Assembly (NCBI RefSeq): GCF_900116495.1
Contig: NZ_FPAY01000009.1
Location: 1 to 64,000 of the forward strand
Source: Arthrobacter sp. ov118
GTDB lineage: Bacteria; Actinomycetota; Actinomycetes; Actinomycetales; Micrococcaceae
Length of the DNA: 64,000 nt
Direction: 5' to 3'
Made by a program: the position numbers and the translations under genes. Shown in pieces: positions 29,081 through 38,624 of this stretch. Positions within the stretch are counted from its first letter, which is position 1. Every line of letters begins with the position of its first letter. The notes beneath the pieces are model-generated. The model was not told the origin of the DNA, made no database searches, and saw only the letters and a program-made list of their open reading frames with translations.

Positions 29081-29737
29081 ATGACTCACGCTGATGCCTT
29101 CCCCGCCCCTGTCGTCGAATGGTCCCAGCCGGAACAGGAGCGTGCGGGCAAGCCGCTGCTGGTCCTGTTGCACGGCTATGGCGCCAACGAACAGGATCTG
29201 CTCAGCCTGGCGGAGATGCTCCCGCAAGACTTCGCGGTGGCCTCCGTGCGCGCCCCCATTGCCATGGGCCCGGGATTCACGTGGTTCCCGCTCACCGCTT
29301 CCATCGACTATTCGCTCGACGCCGTCAAGGACGCCGCCGGCTACGTCCTGGACTGGCTCGACGGCATCAAGGCAGACCACGCGTCGGTGACGCTGCTCGG
29401 GTTCTCGATGGGCATGGCCATGGCGACCACCATGCTGCGGCAGCGTCCGGCGGACTTCGCCGCCGTCGTCGGCCTGTCAGGGTTCGTCGTCGACGCCGGC
29501 GCCGACCCCAGTTTCCGCGACGGAGACCTGGACGGAACCCTGCCGCTGTTCTGGGGCCGGGACCAGCAGGATCCCGTGATCACCGAGGACAAGATTGAGT
29601 ACACCATGGGCTGGGTCCGCAAGCACGTGAAGCTCACCAAGGTCCTCTACACGGGCATGTGGCACGGCATCAACCAGCAGGAAATCGGCCACGTTTCGGA
29701 GTTCCTCACGCACGAGGTCCTTAACTCCAGGAAGTGA
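29081..29737 (+). CDS. Phospholipase/carboxylesterase family hydrolase
   Basis: The 218-residue alpha/beta hydrolase has the oxyanion region LLVLLHGYGANEQDLLSL, nucleophile Ser in LLGFSMGMAMATT, an acid in FWGRDQQDPVI and the catalytic His in GMWHGINQQE. It belongs with small carboxylesterases and acyl-protein thioesterase-like enzymes (Abhydrolase_2). The natural substrate is unknown. The ribosome site is weak. Confidence 0.88.
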   Translation: MTHADAFPAPVVEWSQPEQERAGKPLLVLLHGYGANEQDLLSLAEMLPQDFAVASVRAPIAMGPGFTWFPLTASIDYSLDAVKDAAGYVLDWLDGIKADHASVTLLGFSMGMAMATTMLRQRPADFAAVVGLSGFVVDAGADPSFRDGDLDGTLPLFWGRDQQDPVITEDKIEYTMGWVRKHVKLTKVLYTGMWHGINQQEIGHVSEFLTHEVLNSRK

Positions 29738-29792
29738 CGGCCGGGACGTAAGGCACCGTGAAGCGCCCGCCAGGATGCAGCGGTGCTGGCCG

Positions 29793-30029
29793 CTAAGAGG
29801 CTGCCCGCGCGCTGATCCGAACGGTGCGGCCGTTCGCGGTGACGGTGTCGCCGTCGTGCAACTGGCGGCCCCGGCGCTCCTCGATTTCGCCGTTGACCAA
29901 GACCCGCCCGTTTTTGATCAGTTCCGCGGCCTCCACACCGTCCTCGACCAGGTCCGCGAGCTTCAGCAGCTGGCCCAGCCGGATCATGTCGTCGCGGATG
30001 GTGATGGTTTCCAATTCCGAATCGCTCAT
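29793..30029 (-). CDS. S4-domain RNA-binding protein (YbcJ-like)
   Basis: The 78 residues form essentially one S4 RNA-binding domain: IRLGQLLKLADLVEDGVEA, then the signature LIKNGRVLVNGEIEERRGRQL. Stand-alone S4 proteins of this size bind RNA, perhaps ribosomal; the exact target is unknown. ATG at 30029 gives the usual length. It is divergent from the YdcZ-like transporter with only 33 bases between start codons, in which AGGCA-ATGA-TGCCT (30032-30045) is a small palindrome. Confidence 0.85.
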   Translation of the reverse strand: MSDSELETITIRDDMIRLGQLLKLADLVEDGVEAAELIKNGRVLVNGEIEERRGRQLHDGDTVTANGRTVRISARAAS

Positions 30030-30062
30030 ATAGGCAATGATGCCTGACCAAAGGTGGCACTC

Positions 30063-31028
30063 ATGACCCACACACCCCGGCTCCCGCTCATCGCGGGGCT
30101 GCCCATGGCCGTCGCGGCGGGGTTGTTCATACCGTTCCAAGGCCGGATCAACGGTGCACTCGGGGCGGCGCTCGACGACGGAATCGCCGCCGCCGTCGTC
30201 AGCTTCAGCACCGGCCTGGTGGTGATGGCCGTCATTTCCGTGGTGCTGCCCAAGGGCCGGGCCGGGGTGGCACGGATCCTGCCGGTCCTGCGTGAACGGC
30301 AGTTTCCGCCCTACTACGTGCTGGCCGGCTGCATCGGGGCCCTGTTCGTCTTCGCCCAGTCCTTCACCGTCGGGCTTCTCGGCGTTGCCCTCTTTACCGT
30401 GGCCGCCGTGACGGGGCAGACGCTCAGCGGACTGCTGGTGGACCGGATCGGCATAGGACCGGCGGGGAAGAGGCCCATCACCGGCATCCGGGTGGTGGGC
30501 AGTGTGCTGACCGTTGCCGCCGTCGCGTGGGCCGTGTCACCCAAGTTCAGCGCCGGGGAATCCGGGCTGCAGCTGCTTGTGCCCCTGCTGCTGCCGGTCC
30601 TGGCCGGCTTCCTGATGAGTTTCCAGCAGGCCATGAACGGCACAGCCACCGTTCACTACGGGTCCCCGATCGCCGCAACGGCCGTGAACTTCGTTGCCGG
30701 CGGGACCCTGCTGTGGGCGGCCTGGCTGGTCAAGCTGGCCGTGGCCGGGGCCGGCAACCCGCTTCCCGCCCAGTGGTGGTATTACCTTGGCGGGCCGCTC
30801 GGCTGCATCTTCATCGGCGTCGGCGCCCTCCTGGTCCGCAGCCTGGGGGTGCTGGTCACCGGCCTCGGGATGATCGCCGGGCAACTGCTGGGGTCCCTCG
30901 GACTGGACCTCATGCTGCCGGTCCCGGGCACCGTCGTCGCACTTCCCACAGTCCTTGGCTCGCTACTGACACTCGGGGCGATCATCCTGGCCACCCTGCC
31001 GTGGCCGCGGGGCGCGCTGAAGCGGTAG
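30063..31028 (+). CDS. DMT-family transporter, YdcZ (DUF606) type
   Basis: The 321-residue integral membrane protein is built of two homologous five-helix halves, each starting with a [11 protein letters not shown] or [16 protein letters not shown] motif typical of YdcZ/DUF606 proteins. The substrate is unknown. ATG at 30063 has AAGGTGG five bases upstream; the GTG in that site (30054) is less likely. It is divergent from the S4-domain gene and upstream of glyS. Confidence 0.85.
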   Translation: MTHTPRLPLIAGLPMAVAAGLFIPFQGRINGALGAALDDGIAAAVVSFSTGLVVMAVISVVLPKGRAGVARILPVLRERQFPPYYVLAGCIGALFVFAQSFTVGLLGVALFTVAAVTGQTLSGLLVDRIGIGPAGKRPITGIRVVGSVLTVAAVAWAVSPKFSAGESGLQLLVPLLLPVLAGFLMSFQQAMNGTATVHYGSPIAATAVNFVAGGTLLWAAWLVKLAVAGAGNPLPAQWWYYLGGPLGCIFIGVGALLVRSLGVLVTGLGMIAGQLLGSLGLDLMLPVPGTVVALPTVLGSLLTLGAIILATLPWPRGALKR

Positions 31029-31052
31029 CGTGCCGGTAGGCTTGGAGATTGC

Positions 31053-31091
31053 ATCGCACAGTTCGCGTCGCATTGGTATCGCACAGTTCGC
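31053..31091 (+). repeat. Two copies of ATCGCACAGTTCGC in the glyS leader
   Basis: Exact 14-base direct repeats begin at 31053 and 31078 (25 apart), followed by a weaker third (GCACTGTTCG). They lie 100-140 bases before the glyS start. They may be regulator sites or chance. Confidence 0.6.
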
Positions 31092-31188
31092 ACTGCACTG
31101 TTCGTTTCACCCCGTCCGGCAACCAGCCGGTGACCCGGGGCTGACACCGCGGACCGCACCCAGCGGCCCTGTAGAAATTGGAGTTCCC

Positions 31189-32574
31189 ATGGCAGCAAAA
31201 TCCGTCCTCGACCAGATCATCTCCCTCGCCAAGCGCCGGGGATTCGTTTTCCAGGCCGGTGAAATCTATGGTGGCTCCCGTTCTGCCTGGGACTACGGGC
31301 CGCTCGGCGCCGAACTCAAGGAAAATATCAAGCGCCAGTGGTGGCAGTCCGTGGTCCGCGGCCGCGAAGACGTCGTGGGCCTCGATTCATCCGTCATCCT
31401 GCCCCGCCAGGTGTGGGAGGCCTCCGGTCACGTCGAGGTCTTCTCCGACCCGCTGGTTGAGTGCCTGTCCTGCCACAAGCGCTACCGCGCCGACCACCTC
31501 GAGGAAGAGTACGAGGAGAAGAAAGGTCGTCCTGCCGAGAACGGCCTCAAGGACATCGCCTGTGCCAACTGCGGTACCCGCGGCCAGTGGACCGAGCCCC
31601 AGGAATTCTCCGGCCTGCTCAAGACCTACCTCGGCCCCGTCGCCAGCGATGAAGGCCTGCACTACCTGCGGCCTGAAACGGCCCAGGGCATCTTCGTGAA
31701 CTTCAGCAACGTACTGACCACATCGCGGAAGAAGCCGCCGTTCGGCATCGGCCAGATCGGCAAGTCGTTCCGCAACGAGATCACGCCGGGCAACTTCATC
31801 TTCCGCACCCGCGAGTTCGAGCAGATGGAGATGGAATTCTTCGTCGAGCCCGGCACCGACGAGCAGTGGCACGAATACTGGATGAAGGAACGCATGTCCT
31901 GGTACACCGGCCTGGGCATCCGGGAAGAAAACCTGCGCTTCTTCGAGCACCCGCTGGACAAGCTCAGCCACTACTCCAAGGGCACCACGGACATCGAATA
32001 CCGCTTCGGCTTCCAGGGCTCGGAATGGGGCGAGCTGGAAGGCATCGCCAACCGCACCGACTTTGACCTCTCGACCCACGCCAAAGCCTCCGGCGCGGAC
32101 CTGAGCTACTTCAACCAGGCCACCAACGAACGCTACACGCCGTACGTGATTGAGCCCGCCGCCGGCCTGACCCGTTCGTTCATGGCCTTCATGATCGATG
32201 CCTACACCGAGGACGAGGCCCCCAACGCCAAGGGCGGCGTCGACGTCCGCACCGTGCTCAAGCTCGATCCACGCCTGGCCCCGGTGAAGGCCGCGGTTTT
32301 GCCGTTGAGCCGCAACGAGGACCTGTCCCCGAAAGCCAAGGACCTCGCCGCCCAGTTGCGCAAGAACTGGAACATCGACTTCGACGACGCCGGCGCCATC
32401 GGCCGCCGCTACCGCCGCCAGGACGAGATCGGCACCCCGTTCTGCATTACCGTGGACTTCGACACGCTTGAGGACCAGGCCGTCACCATCCGCGAACGCG
32501 ACACCATGAGCCAGGACCGCGTCTCCCTGGACAAGGTGGAAGGCTACCTGGCCGCGCGGCTGATCGGCGCCTGA
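31189..32574 (+). CDS. glyS: Glycyl-tRNA synthetase, homodimeric class II
   Basis: The 461-residue protein is of the bacterial/eukaryotic alpha2 GlyRS type. Class II motif 2 appears in [20 protein letters not shown], motif 3 in [13 protein letters not shown], and a cysteine-pair insertion (CLSCHKRY and CANCGTRG) may bind zinc. The C-terminal anticodon-binding domain starts near 365. It charges tRNA-Gly. ATG at 31189 was chosen because the protein then starts as family members do. A GNAT gene begins 2 bases after its stop. Confidence 0.97.
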   Translation: MAAKSVLDQIISLAKRRGFVFQAGEIYGGSRSAWDYGPLGAELKENIKRQWWQSVVRGREDVVGLDSSVILPRQVWEASGHVEVFSDPLVECLSCHKRYRADHLEEEYEEKKGRPAENGLKDIACANCGTRGQWTEPQEFSGLLKTYLGPVASDEGLHYLRPETAQGIFVNFSNVLTTSRKKPPFGIGQIGKSFRNEITPGNFIFRTREFEQMEMEFFVEPGTDEQWHEYWMKERMSWYTGLGIREENLRFFEHPLDKLSHYSKGTTDIEYRFGFQGSEWGELEGIANRTDFDLSTHAKASGADLSYFNQATNERYTPYVIEPAAGLTRSFMAFMIDAYTEDEAPNAKGGVDVRTVLKLDPRLAPVKAAVLPLSRNEDLSPKAKDLAAQLRKNWNIDFDDAGAIGRRYRRQDEIGTPFCITVDFDTLEDQAVTIRERDTMSQDRVSLDKVEGYLAARLIGA

Positions 32575-32576
32575 TC

Positions 32577-33575
32577 ATGGCCATCGAATACCGGGAATGG
32601 CGGGAGGGCGACGACCTCGCGCTGCTGGAAATCTGGGGCGGCCCTGAGACCGTACAGGCCGGGCAGTTCCGCGGCACGCTGGCGCCGTCAGGCAATGCCC
32701 CCTGGCGCCGCTGCATCGTGGCCGAGGACGTCGTGGACGGAGTCCCCATTCCCGTGGCGGCCGCCGTGGTCCACGAGGCCTCGCTGCACCCGGAACGGCT
32801 CTGGGCGTACATCGAAGTGGCCCGGGACCACCGCCGCGCCGGCGTCGGGTCCACCCTGCTGACCATGCTCCGGCACGAGGCCGCCCGGGCGCCGTCGGCA
32901 GTGTCCAAGCTCCGCTGCAAGGTGGAGCCCGGCACCCCGGGGGCGGCGTTCGCCGAGGCCGCGGGCATGGCCCCCATCCAGCGCTCCCGCCTCGTCGTCG
33001 TGGACCCGGCGCCGCTCAAGCTGCCAGTGTTCGGTGACGGTTCCGAGTCGGCAGCCACTGACCAGGTCGAGGACCTGGCCACGGGGTCGGTGGAGCTCAG
33101 CGACGTCGTCGGCCGCTATTACACCGCCGTGCACCACTGGGACAGCCCGGGGGATTTGAGCGTCGCCATGGTGCAGCGTTTGTTCCTGGACGACCTCAGC
33201 GGCGCGCACGGCGCGATCGTGCTGCGGGCGCCCAAGGCCAGTGCCTTCGGGCACGGCATCGCGGCCAGCCGGAAGGGCCGGCTGGAGGGGTTCGCCATCA
33301 GCTATGCCGAGGGAGCCCCGGCTGCCGGCACCGACAGTGCCGGCGGCGTCGCGGTGCCCAGCGAAGTCTTCCTCGGACACGAGCCGAAGCTCGGCGCGGA
33401 GGAGGCCCGGGCTGCGGTGCGGGACCTGCTGGCCCTGATTGCCTACCAGCACCCGGTGATGCTGGAACTGGACGACGCGATGACCGCGCTGCGCGCCGTC
33501 GTCGAACCGCTGCTCGAGAACGGCAAGGCCCGTGTCCAGGGCTCCGAAACACTCGTCGTGGCCGACCCGGCGTAG
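32577..33575 (+). CDS. GNAT-family N-acetyltransferase (tandem-domain length)
   Basis: The 332-residue protein has the acetyl-CoA loop in the N-terminal half (VARDHRRAGVGSTLLTMLRH, matching RxxGxG/A). The C-terminal half is similar in length and pattern (VVGRYYTAVHHWDSPGD...) and may be a degenerate second GNAT domain. The acetylated substrate is unknown. Only 2 bases separate it from glyS, so it is translated from the same message. Confidence 0.8.
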   Translation: MAIEYREWREGDDLALLEIWGGPETVQAGQFRGTLAPSGNAPWRRCIVAEDVVDGVPIPVAAAVVHEASLHPERLWAYIEVARDHRRAGVGSTLLTMLRHEAARAPSAVSKLRCKVEPGTPGAAFAEAAGMAPIQRSRLVVVDPAPLKLPVFGDGSESAATDQVEDLATGSVELSDVVGRYYTAVHHWDSPGDLSVAMVQRLFLDDLSGAHGAIVLRAPKASAFGHGIAASRKGRLEGFAISYAEGAPAAGTDSAGGVAVPSEVFLGHEPKLGAEEARAAVRDLLALIAYQHPVMLELDDAMTALRAVVEPLLENGKARVQGSETLVVADPA

Positions 33576-33586
33576 GCCTTAAAGCG

Positions 33587-33644
33587 ACTGACCCGCCACT
33601 GTGGCCGTTATGAGAAGTCATAACGGCCACAGCTGCGGGTCAGT
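33587..33644. terminator. Long hairpin between convergent genes
   Basis: ACTGACCCGC and GTGGCCGTTATGA pair with their complements further on, giving arms of 26 bases with a small interior mismatch around a short loop. It sits between the GNAT gene and the convergent AtoE-type gene. Confidence 0.75.
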
Positions 33645-33659
33645 TGGCGTTAAGCCCTG

Positions 33660-35099
33660 TTACTTGGGCATCACGGGCGGGACGAAGTCAAAGGTCATCC
33701 CCAGCAGCCACACGAGCAGCAGTACCACGGGGAGGTGGAAAATGAACTGCAGGAACGTGAAGCCCACCAGGTCCCGGGCGCGCAACCTCAGCACGGCCAG
33801 CAGCGGCAGCATGAAGAAGGGGTTGACCAGGTTCGGCAGCGCCTCGGCGATGTTGTAGATCTGCACGGTCCAGCCAAGGTTCATCTGGACGTCGGTGGCG
33901 GACTGCATCACGTAGGGCGCCTCCACCAGCCATTTGCCGCCCCCGGAGGGGACCAGGATTCCCAGGACCGCCGTGTAGAGGGCAATAACGACGGCGAAGC
34001 CGCCGCCGCTGCCGATGTCGGAGAAGAACGCGGCCAGGTGGGTGGAGAGCGTCATCCCCCCGCTTCCCGTGGCCTTGGTCAGAATGGCCGCCATCGCGGC
34101 GTAAAGCGGGAACTGCACGAGGATGCCTGCGGTGGCCGGGACTGCCTTCGTGACGGCCTGCAGGAAGTTCCGCGGCGTCCCGTGCAGGACCAGGCCCAGG
34201 ATGAGGAAGACCAACAAGTAGCCGTTGAGGCTGCTGACCACGCTGAGGAACGGCTTGGTGAGGAACTGCGAGACGAGCCACCCGAGCGTGAGGACGCTGG
34301 CCAGGATCGGCAGGACCTTGCTGTATTCGAGCCATTCACCCGGCCGGGACCGCGGCGCGGGCTCGCTCGGTTCATCATCCAGGTCCACTCCCAGATCCTC
34401 GGCGGTGCGGATCGAGCCGCCCTGAGGTGCCGAGAAGTGCGCGATCACGGTGGTGAGTGCCATCAGGATGGCCAGCGTCAGCAGCGACTGCCAGGTGAAG
34501 ATTGTGGTGCCGAAGTCCAGGACGCCGGTGATCTTCAGCAGCGCCGGAGGCAGCGACGCCGCCGTGGCCTGCAGCTGCGCGGCAGAGGAGGACAGGCCCA
34601 GCGCCCAGACAGCGCCGAGGCCCATGAACGCCGCCGCGCCGAGGGCCCGGTAGTCCACTGTCAGGTCCTTGCGGCGGGCGATGGCCCGGGCCAGGAGCCC
34701 GCCGAAGATCAGGCTGAGTCCCCAGTTGAGGAAGGACACGGACATCGAGAGCATGGCCACGAAGCTCACCGCCGTCCGCGCGGTCGAGGGCACGAGGGCA
34801 AGCTTGTTGATCAGCCTCGCCACCGGTGGTGACGTGGCCACGACGTAGCCGGTCAGGACCACCATGGCCATCTGCAGGGTGAAGGCGGTCAGGTCCCAGA
34901 AGCCGTTGCCGAAGGAATCAGCGATCGCCTGCGGCGAGGCGCCGATGGCCAGTGCGGCCACGGCGATAATGACGACGCCGGCGAGGGCGAAGATGTAGGC
35001 GTCAGGGAACCACTTCTCGGTCCAGGCCGCCATGCGCTGGGCTATCCGTGCCAGGCCCCGTTCTTCGATTCCGTCCTTGGTCACGACTGTGCTTGCCAC
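33660..35099 (-). CDS. Short-chain fatty acid transporter, AtoE type
   Basis: This polytopic membrane protein of about 479 residues resembles the AtoE/short-chain fatty acid family: WFPDAYIFALAGVVIIAVAA near the N-terminus, SFLNWGLSLIFGGLLAR, and the C-terminal PSGGGKWLVEAPYVM motif. Such proteins import acetoacetate, butyrate or similar acids. GTG at 35099 was chosen because GGAGAGG lies 6 bases upstream; an ATG five codons earlier (35114) lacks a site. No atoDAB genes are adjacent. Confidence 0.88.
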   Translation of the reverse strand: MASTVVTKDGIEERGLARIAQRMAAWTEKWFPDAYIFALAGVVIIAVAALAIGASPQAIADSFGNGFWDLTAFTLQMAMVVLTGYVVATSPPVARLINKLALVPSTARTAVSFVAMLSMSVSFLNWGLSLIFGGLLARAIARRKDLTVDYRALGAAAFMGLGAVWALGLSSSAAQLQATAASLPPALLKITGVLDFGTTIFTWQSLLTLAILMALTTVIAHFSAPQGGSIRTAEDLGVDLDDEPSEPAPRSRPGEWLEYSKVLPILASVLTLGWLVSQFLTKPFLSVVSSLNGYLLVFLILGLVLHGTPRNFLQAVTKAVPATAGILVQFPLYAAMAAILTKATGSGGMTLSTHLAAFFSDIGSGGGFAVVIALYTAVLGILVPSGGGKWLVEAPYVMQSATDVQMNLGWTVQIYNIAEALPNLVNPFFMLPLLAVLRLRARDLVGFTFLQFIFHLPVVLLLVWLLGMTFDFVPPVMPK

Positions 35100-35168
35100 A
35101 GGTGTCCTCTCCATTGAGTGCGATTTGTACCCGTTGGAGTTTAGTCAAGATGATTGCGGAAGCCGGGC

Positions 35169-35984
35169 TTATCGGTGCCTGGTCCGCGCGCGCCGCGGCG
35201 GCAACGGCAGGAAGCCGGAGGTGGCGTCGAGGTATTCCTTGTAACCGGGCCGCGCGGACATCGCCTTTTCCGTCAGCGGCTTCCCCGTCTTACCGGCGAG
35301 CGTCCAGATCATCACGGCGGGGGAGAGGACGGTCAGGACGCCGGGCCACGAATCGGCGGCCACGAGGAAGAGACCCGCCCAGACGGCGGCGTCGCCGAAG
35401 TAGTTCGGGTGGCGGGTGTAACGCCACAGCCCGGTGTTGAGGACGGTGCCGCGACGGGCGGGATCGGCCTTGAACTGCGTGAGTTGCCAGTCCCCGACTG
35501 TCTCGAACACAAACCCCAGGATCCACACCAGGACGCCGAAGAACGCCAGCCAGCCCAGGTTTGCGGTGGCAAACATGCCGACCTGGATGGTGAGCGAAAC
35601 GAAGAACATCACCACGCCCTGCGGTAGGTAGACCCGCCGCAGGGCGTAGGCGTTACGTGATCCGGGTGCCGTGGCGAGCATGTCCACATAGCGCGGATCC
35701 TCGTGGCCACCGCGGGCGCGGACACCAATGTGGACCGCGAGGCGGACGCCCCACACCGCGACGAGGACCAACAGCAGCAGCCGGCGGGCGGCGTCGCCGT
35801 ATCCGGCCGAAAGCGCCCACGAGACGACGGCGACCACCACGAAGCCGAGGCCCCAGACGGTGTCAATGACCGAGTGCCGGTGCTGCCGCACGGCCACCGC
35901 GAAAGTCAGCGCCAGCAGCGCCACAATGCCTGCAATGACCCACGGCAGGCTGGCGAGGAAGGCTTCCAGGGGGAACGGCGGCAT
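35169..35984 (-). CDS. DUF1295 / steroid 5-alpha-reductase-like membrane enzyme
   Basis: The 271-residue protein has about seven hydrophobic helices and the DUF1295 C-terminal signature LWRYTRHPNYFGDAAVWAGL, typical of isoprenylcysteine methyltransferase/5-alpha-reductase-like folds. The conserved GYKEYLDATSGFLPLPPR ends the protein. The substrate is unknown, possibly a lipid. Its start overlaps the stop of the upstream hydrolase (TGATG), so the two genes form a coupled pair. Confidence 0.87.
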   Translation of the reverse strand: MPPFPLEAFLASLPWVIAGIVALLALTFAVAVRQHRHSVIDTVWGLGFVVVAVVSWALSAGYGDAARRLLLLVLVAVWGVRLAVHIGVRARGGHEDPRYVDMLATAPGSRNAYALRRVYLPQGVVMFFVSLTIQVGMFATANLGWLAFFGVLVWILGFVFETVGDWQLTQFKADPARRGTVLNTGLWRYTRHPNYFGDAAVWAGLFLVAADSWPGVLTVLSPAVMIWTLAGKTGKPLTEKAMSARPGYKEYLDATSGFLPLPPRRARTRHR

Positions 35985-36736
35985 CACAACACCACCGGCA
36001 TGCGTGTTCCCGCCGCGGGCAGGATGCGGTGCAAGGTCTTCGTGGCGGCGGCGACGTCGGCTCCTGTGGCCTCGCCGAAGGCGTTCAGGATGAAGCCCGT
36101 GGTCAGCGCATTCCACAACGGAACACGGCGGATCATGAAGTGGCCGGCACCCTTGAGGGAAACGTAGTCCACGGAGGCGGCGATACCCGTGGCCCGGCGG
36201 GCGTACCCGAGCGAGTTGCGCGGACTGGTCCAGCGATCTTCGGAACCGTGGACGATCAGGAGCCGGCGGCCCGCGACGGGTTCCACCGGCGTCCCGGCGC
36301 TGAGCCAGGGAGCAAGGGCGACGACGGCGTTGACCTGGGGATCGTCGGCGACGGACAGTGCCGTCAGGCCGCCCATCGAGTGGCCCAGCAGGTACACAGG
36401 CACCCCGGGATGATCACGGCGGATATGGGCGAGCGCCCAGCGGGCGTCCTGAACGGGGGACTTGTCCTTCCCGTTCCACCCCCGGTATCTGTTCCGCAGG
36501 GTCCAGACGGCCAGGCCCTGCCGGCCGCCCTGGTTCTTCAGCGCCTGGGCAAAGAGCAGCATCCGGGCGGGGCTCAGGTGGCGGCCGCGGACAGGATCGT
36601 AGCTGTCCGCCCGTCCGCCGTGCAGGATGAGTGCGACGCCGCGGGTCTGCCCGGTCGCCTTCGCTACGGTCAGCACGGCCTTGGCGGCAGGTCCTGAACG
36701 GCCGTGGTCCGGTTCGCGGTCGTCTGGTTTGTGCAT
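35984..36736 (-). CDS. Alpha/beta hydrolase
   Basis: About 250 residues. Oxyanion region ALILHGGRADSYDP, nucleophile Ser in YLLGHSMGGLTALS, acid in IVHGSEDRWTSP and catalytic His in KGAGHFMIRR are all in place. The substrate is unknown; the pairing with a DUF1295 membrane enzyme hints at lipid metabolism. The start is uncertain: ATG 36736 is used, but an in-frame codon at 36802 would add 22 residues. Confidence 0.82.
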   Translation of the reverse strand: MHKPDDREPDHGRSGPAAKAVLTVAKATGQTRGVALILHGGRADSYDPVRGRHLSPARMLLFAQALKNQGGRQGLAVWTLRNRYRGWNGKDKSPVQDARWALAHIRRDHPGVPVYLLGHSMGGLTALSVADDPQVNAVVALAPWLSAGTPVEPVAGRRLLIVHGSEDRWTSPRNSLGYARRATGIAASVDYVSLKGAGHFMIRRVPLWNALTTGFILNAFGEATGADVAAATKTLHRILPAAGTRMPVVL

Positions 36737-37002
36737 GGCCACTCGTGTTCCTGTCCATCGTCTGTCTACCACCAACACTAGGTCGCGGCCCCTGCCCGTC
36801 AAGGCGGGTGCTGCCTAGTGTGGATTCGGAGCCGGCGCCCCGGCGGATGTGCGCCCTCCGGGGTAACCTCCGGGCGGACATTCCCCGCCTGCTCCAGGCC
36901 CCAGCGACGCCTTTGTGCTCGTGGGCGTCTTCATCTGCGTGGACTCTGCACGGACGGGCCCCGCCCACGACGTAAAGTCTTCCGCATGAGGTTGAACTGC
37001 TG

Positions 37003-38523
37003 ATGGGCGCCGGACACTCGCATTCCCATACCGAAAATCCGGAGCCGACACCGCGGATGCTCGCGGCGCGGAAGAAGGCCAACTGGATCCTGGCCGCCGT
37101 CCTCATCCCGCTGACGCTGTTGACCTTGGCGGCTATGGCCTTCCTGTGGCCGTCGGGAAGCAAGGAAGGCCTTACGCTAGCCAGCCCCTACGCGGCGGCC
37201 CCGGGCGTGACGTTCGACACCGGCAAGATCCAGCGGGTCGTCGTCGGCAGCTGCTCGGATGCCTCGGCGAGCGGCGACCCCGCGCAGCAGGGCGCATCCG
37301 GTGCCGACGCCGCAGCGCCACCCCCGCAGGACGGCTCGCAATGTACCTTCGCCTACACCGAACCGGACAAGGGCGGCAACCCGGTGAAGGTGGTCATCAA
37401 CCCTGACGTTGCGAAATCCCACGGGGTGAAACCGGGGGACAATATCCGCTATCTGAACCTCTCCAAGGCCCAGGGCGCGTCCGCCGACCAGGGGGCGCCG
37501 GCCTATGTCTTTGTCGACTTTGTCCGGACGCTGCCAATAATCTTTTTGGCCGTGCTCTACGCCGTTGTGGTGATCGCGGTGGCGCGCTGGCGCGGCCTGC
37601 GGGCCCTGATCGGGCTGGTCGGGGCCTACGTCGTGCTGGTCTCGTTCATGCTGCCCGGGCTCGTCGAAGGAAAACCGCCCCTGCTCCTGGCGCTCGTGGG
37701 GTCCACCGTGATCATGATCGGGGTGCTCTATTTTGCCCACGGCTTCTCAGCCCGGACCTCGACAGCGCTGCTGGGGACGATGTTCGGCCTCGCCATCACG
37801 GCTCTGCTGGCGGCCTGGGCCACCGACGCGGCCAACCTCGCCGGGGTGGGCAGCCACGACGCCGCCACGCTTTCCAACATTTCAGACCACATCTCGATCT
37901 CCGGCATCATCCTGTGCGGACTGATCATTTCCGGGCTTGGCGTGCTGAACGACGTCACGATCACGCAGTCGTCTGCGGTCTGGGAACTGTGGGAACTCGC
38001 CCCCGAGACCAGCGCCCGGCAGCTCTTCGCGTCCGCGATGCGGATCGGCCGGGACCATATTGCCTCCACTGTTTACACCATCGCTTTTGCCTATGCCGGT
38101 GCGGCCCTGCCCGTCCTGATCCTGGTCATGCTCTACGAACGGCCGCTCGGTGACGCCCTCACCAGCGCCGAACTCTCCGAGGAGGTCATCCGCACGCTTG
38201 TTGGTTCCGTGGGGCTCGTCCTCGCCGTTCCTGTTACAACCCTCGTCGCCGTGCTCGTGGTCAAAGCCACCGGGGTCAAGGGCGCCGGAACCGAGGGCCG
38301 CGGGGTCAAGGGCGCCGGAACCGAGGTCCGCGCGCTGGGCCCGGGTGCGGCGGCGCTCGCAGGTGCAATGGCCCGGGGTGGGCGGTCCGAGGACGGCGCC
38401 GCCTCCCCGGCCAGCGCATCCGTGGACGGGGACTCGGCGGACGGCACCGCCTGGGCAGGGCGGGACGACGCCGGTGCAGAGGCCGCCACGCGCCGCGGGC
38501 GGCGGGCAGCGCTGCGCGGCTGA
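37003..38523 (+). CDS. YibE/F-family membrane protein
   Basis: The 506-residue protein has a His-rich N-terminus (GAGHSHSHTE), one helix at about 28-48, an extracytoplasmic domain, then some seven helices carrying YibE/F signatures (ALIGLVGAYVVLVSFMLPGL and GVLNDVTITQSSAVWELWEL). The C-terminal 90 residues are hydrophilic and include the direct repeat GVKGAGTE. YibE/F proteins are membrane proteins of unknown transport role. It stands alone upstream of dusB. Confidence 0.88.
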   Translation: MGAGHSHSHTENPEPTPRMLAARKKANWILAAVLIPLTLLTLAAMAFLWPSGSKEGLTLASPYAAAPGVTFDTGKIQRVVVGSCSDASASGDPAQQGASGADAAAPPPQDGSQCTFAYTEPDKGGNPVKVVINPDVAKSHGVKPGDNIRYLNLSKAQGASADQGAPAYVFVDFVRTLPIIFLAVLYAVVVIAVARWRGLRALIGLVGAYVVLVSFMLPGLVEGKPPLLLALVGSTVIMIGVLYFAHGFSARTSTALLGTMFGLAITALLAAWATDAANLAGVGSHDAATLSNISDHISISGIILCGLIISGLGVLNDVTITQSSAVWELWELAPETSARQLFASAMRIGRDHIASTVYTIAFAYAGAALPVLILVMLYERPLGDALTSAELSEEVIRTLVGSVGLVLAVPVTTLVAVLVVKATGVKGAGTEGRGVKGAGTEVRALGPGAAALAGAMARGGRSEDGAASPASASVDGDSADGTAWAGRDDAGAEAATRRGRRAALRG

Positions 38524-38624
38524 CGCAGCATCCGGCAGGGGCCGAATGTTTCCGCATAACCGCATGTTTCCACATAGCCGGAGCGGGATCGGGACGATTT
38601 GCCCGTCTTTGAGACAATGGTCGG

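Noticed and set aside
31029..31188. T-box riboswitch before glyS
   Set aside because: No T-box consensus sequence or terminator/antiterminator pair is visible; only short direct repeats were seen.
33735..34832. Large opposite-strand open frames over known genes, such as in the AtoE gene
   Set aside because: They mirror the codon bias of the true gene and have no recognisable domains or start sites.
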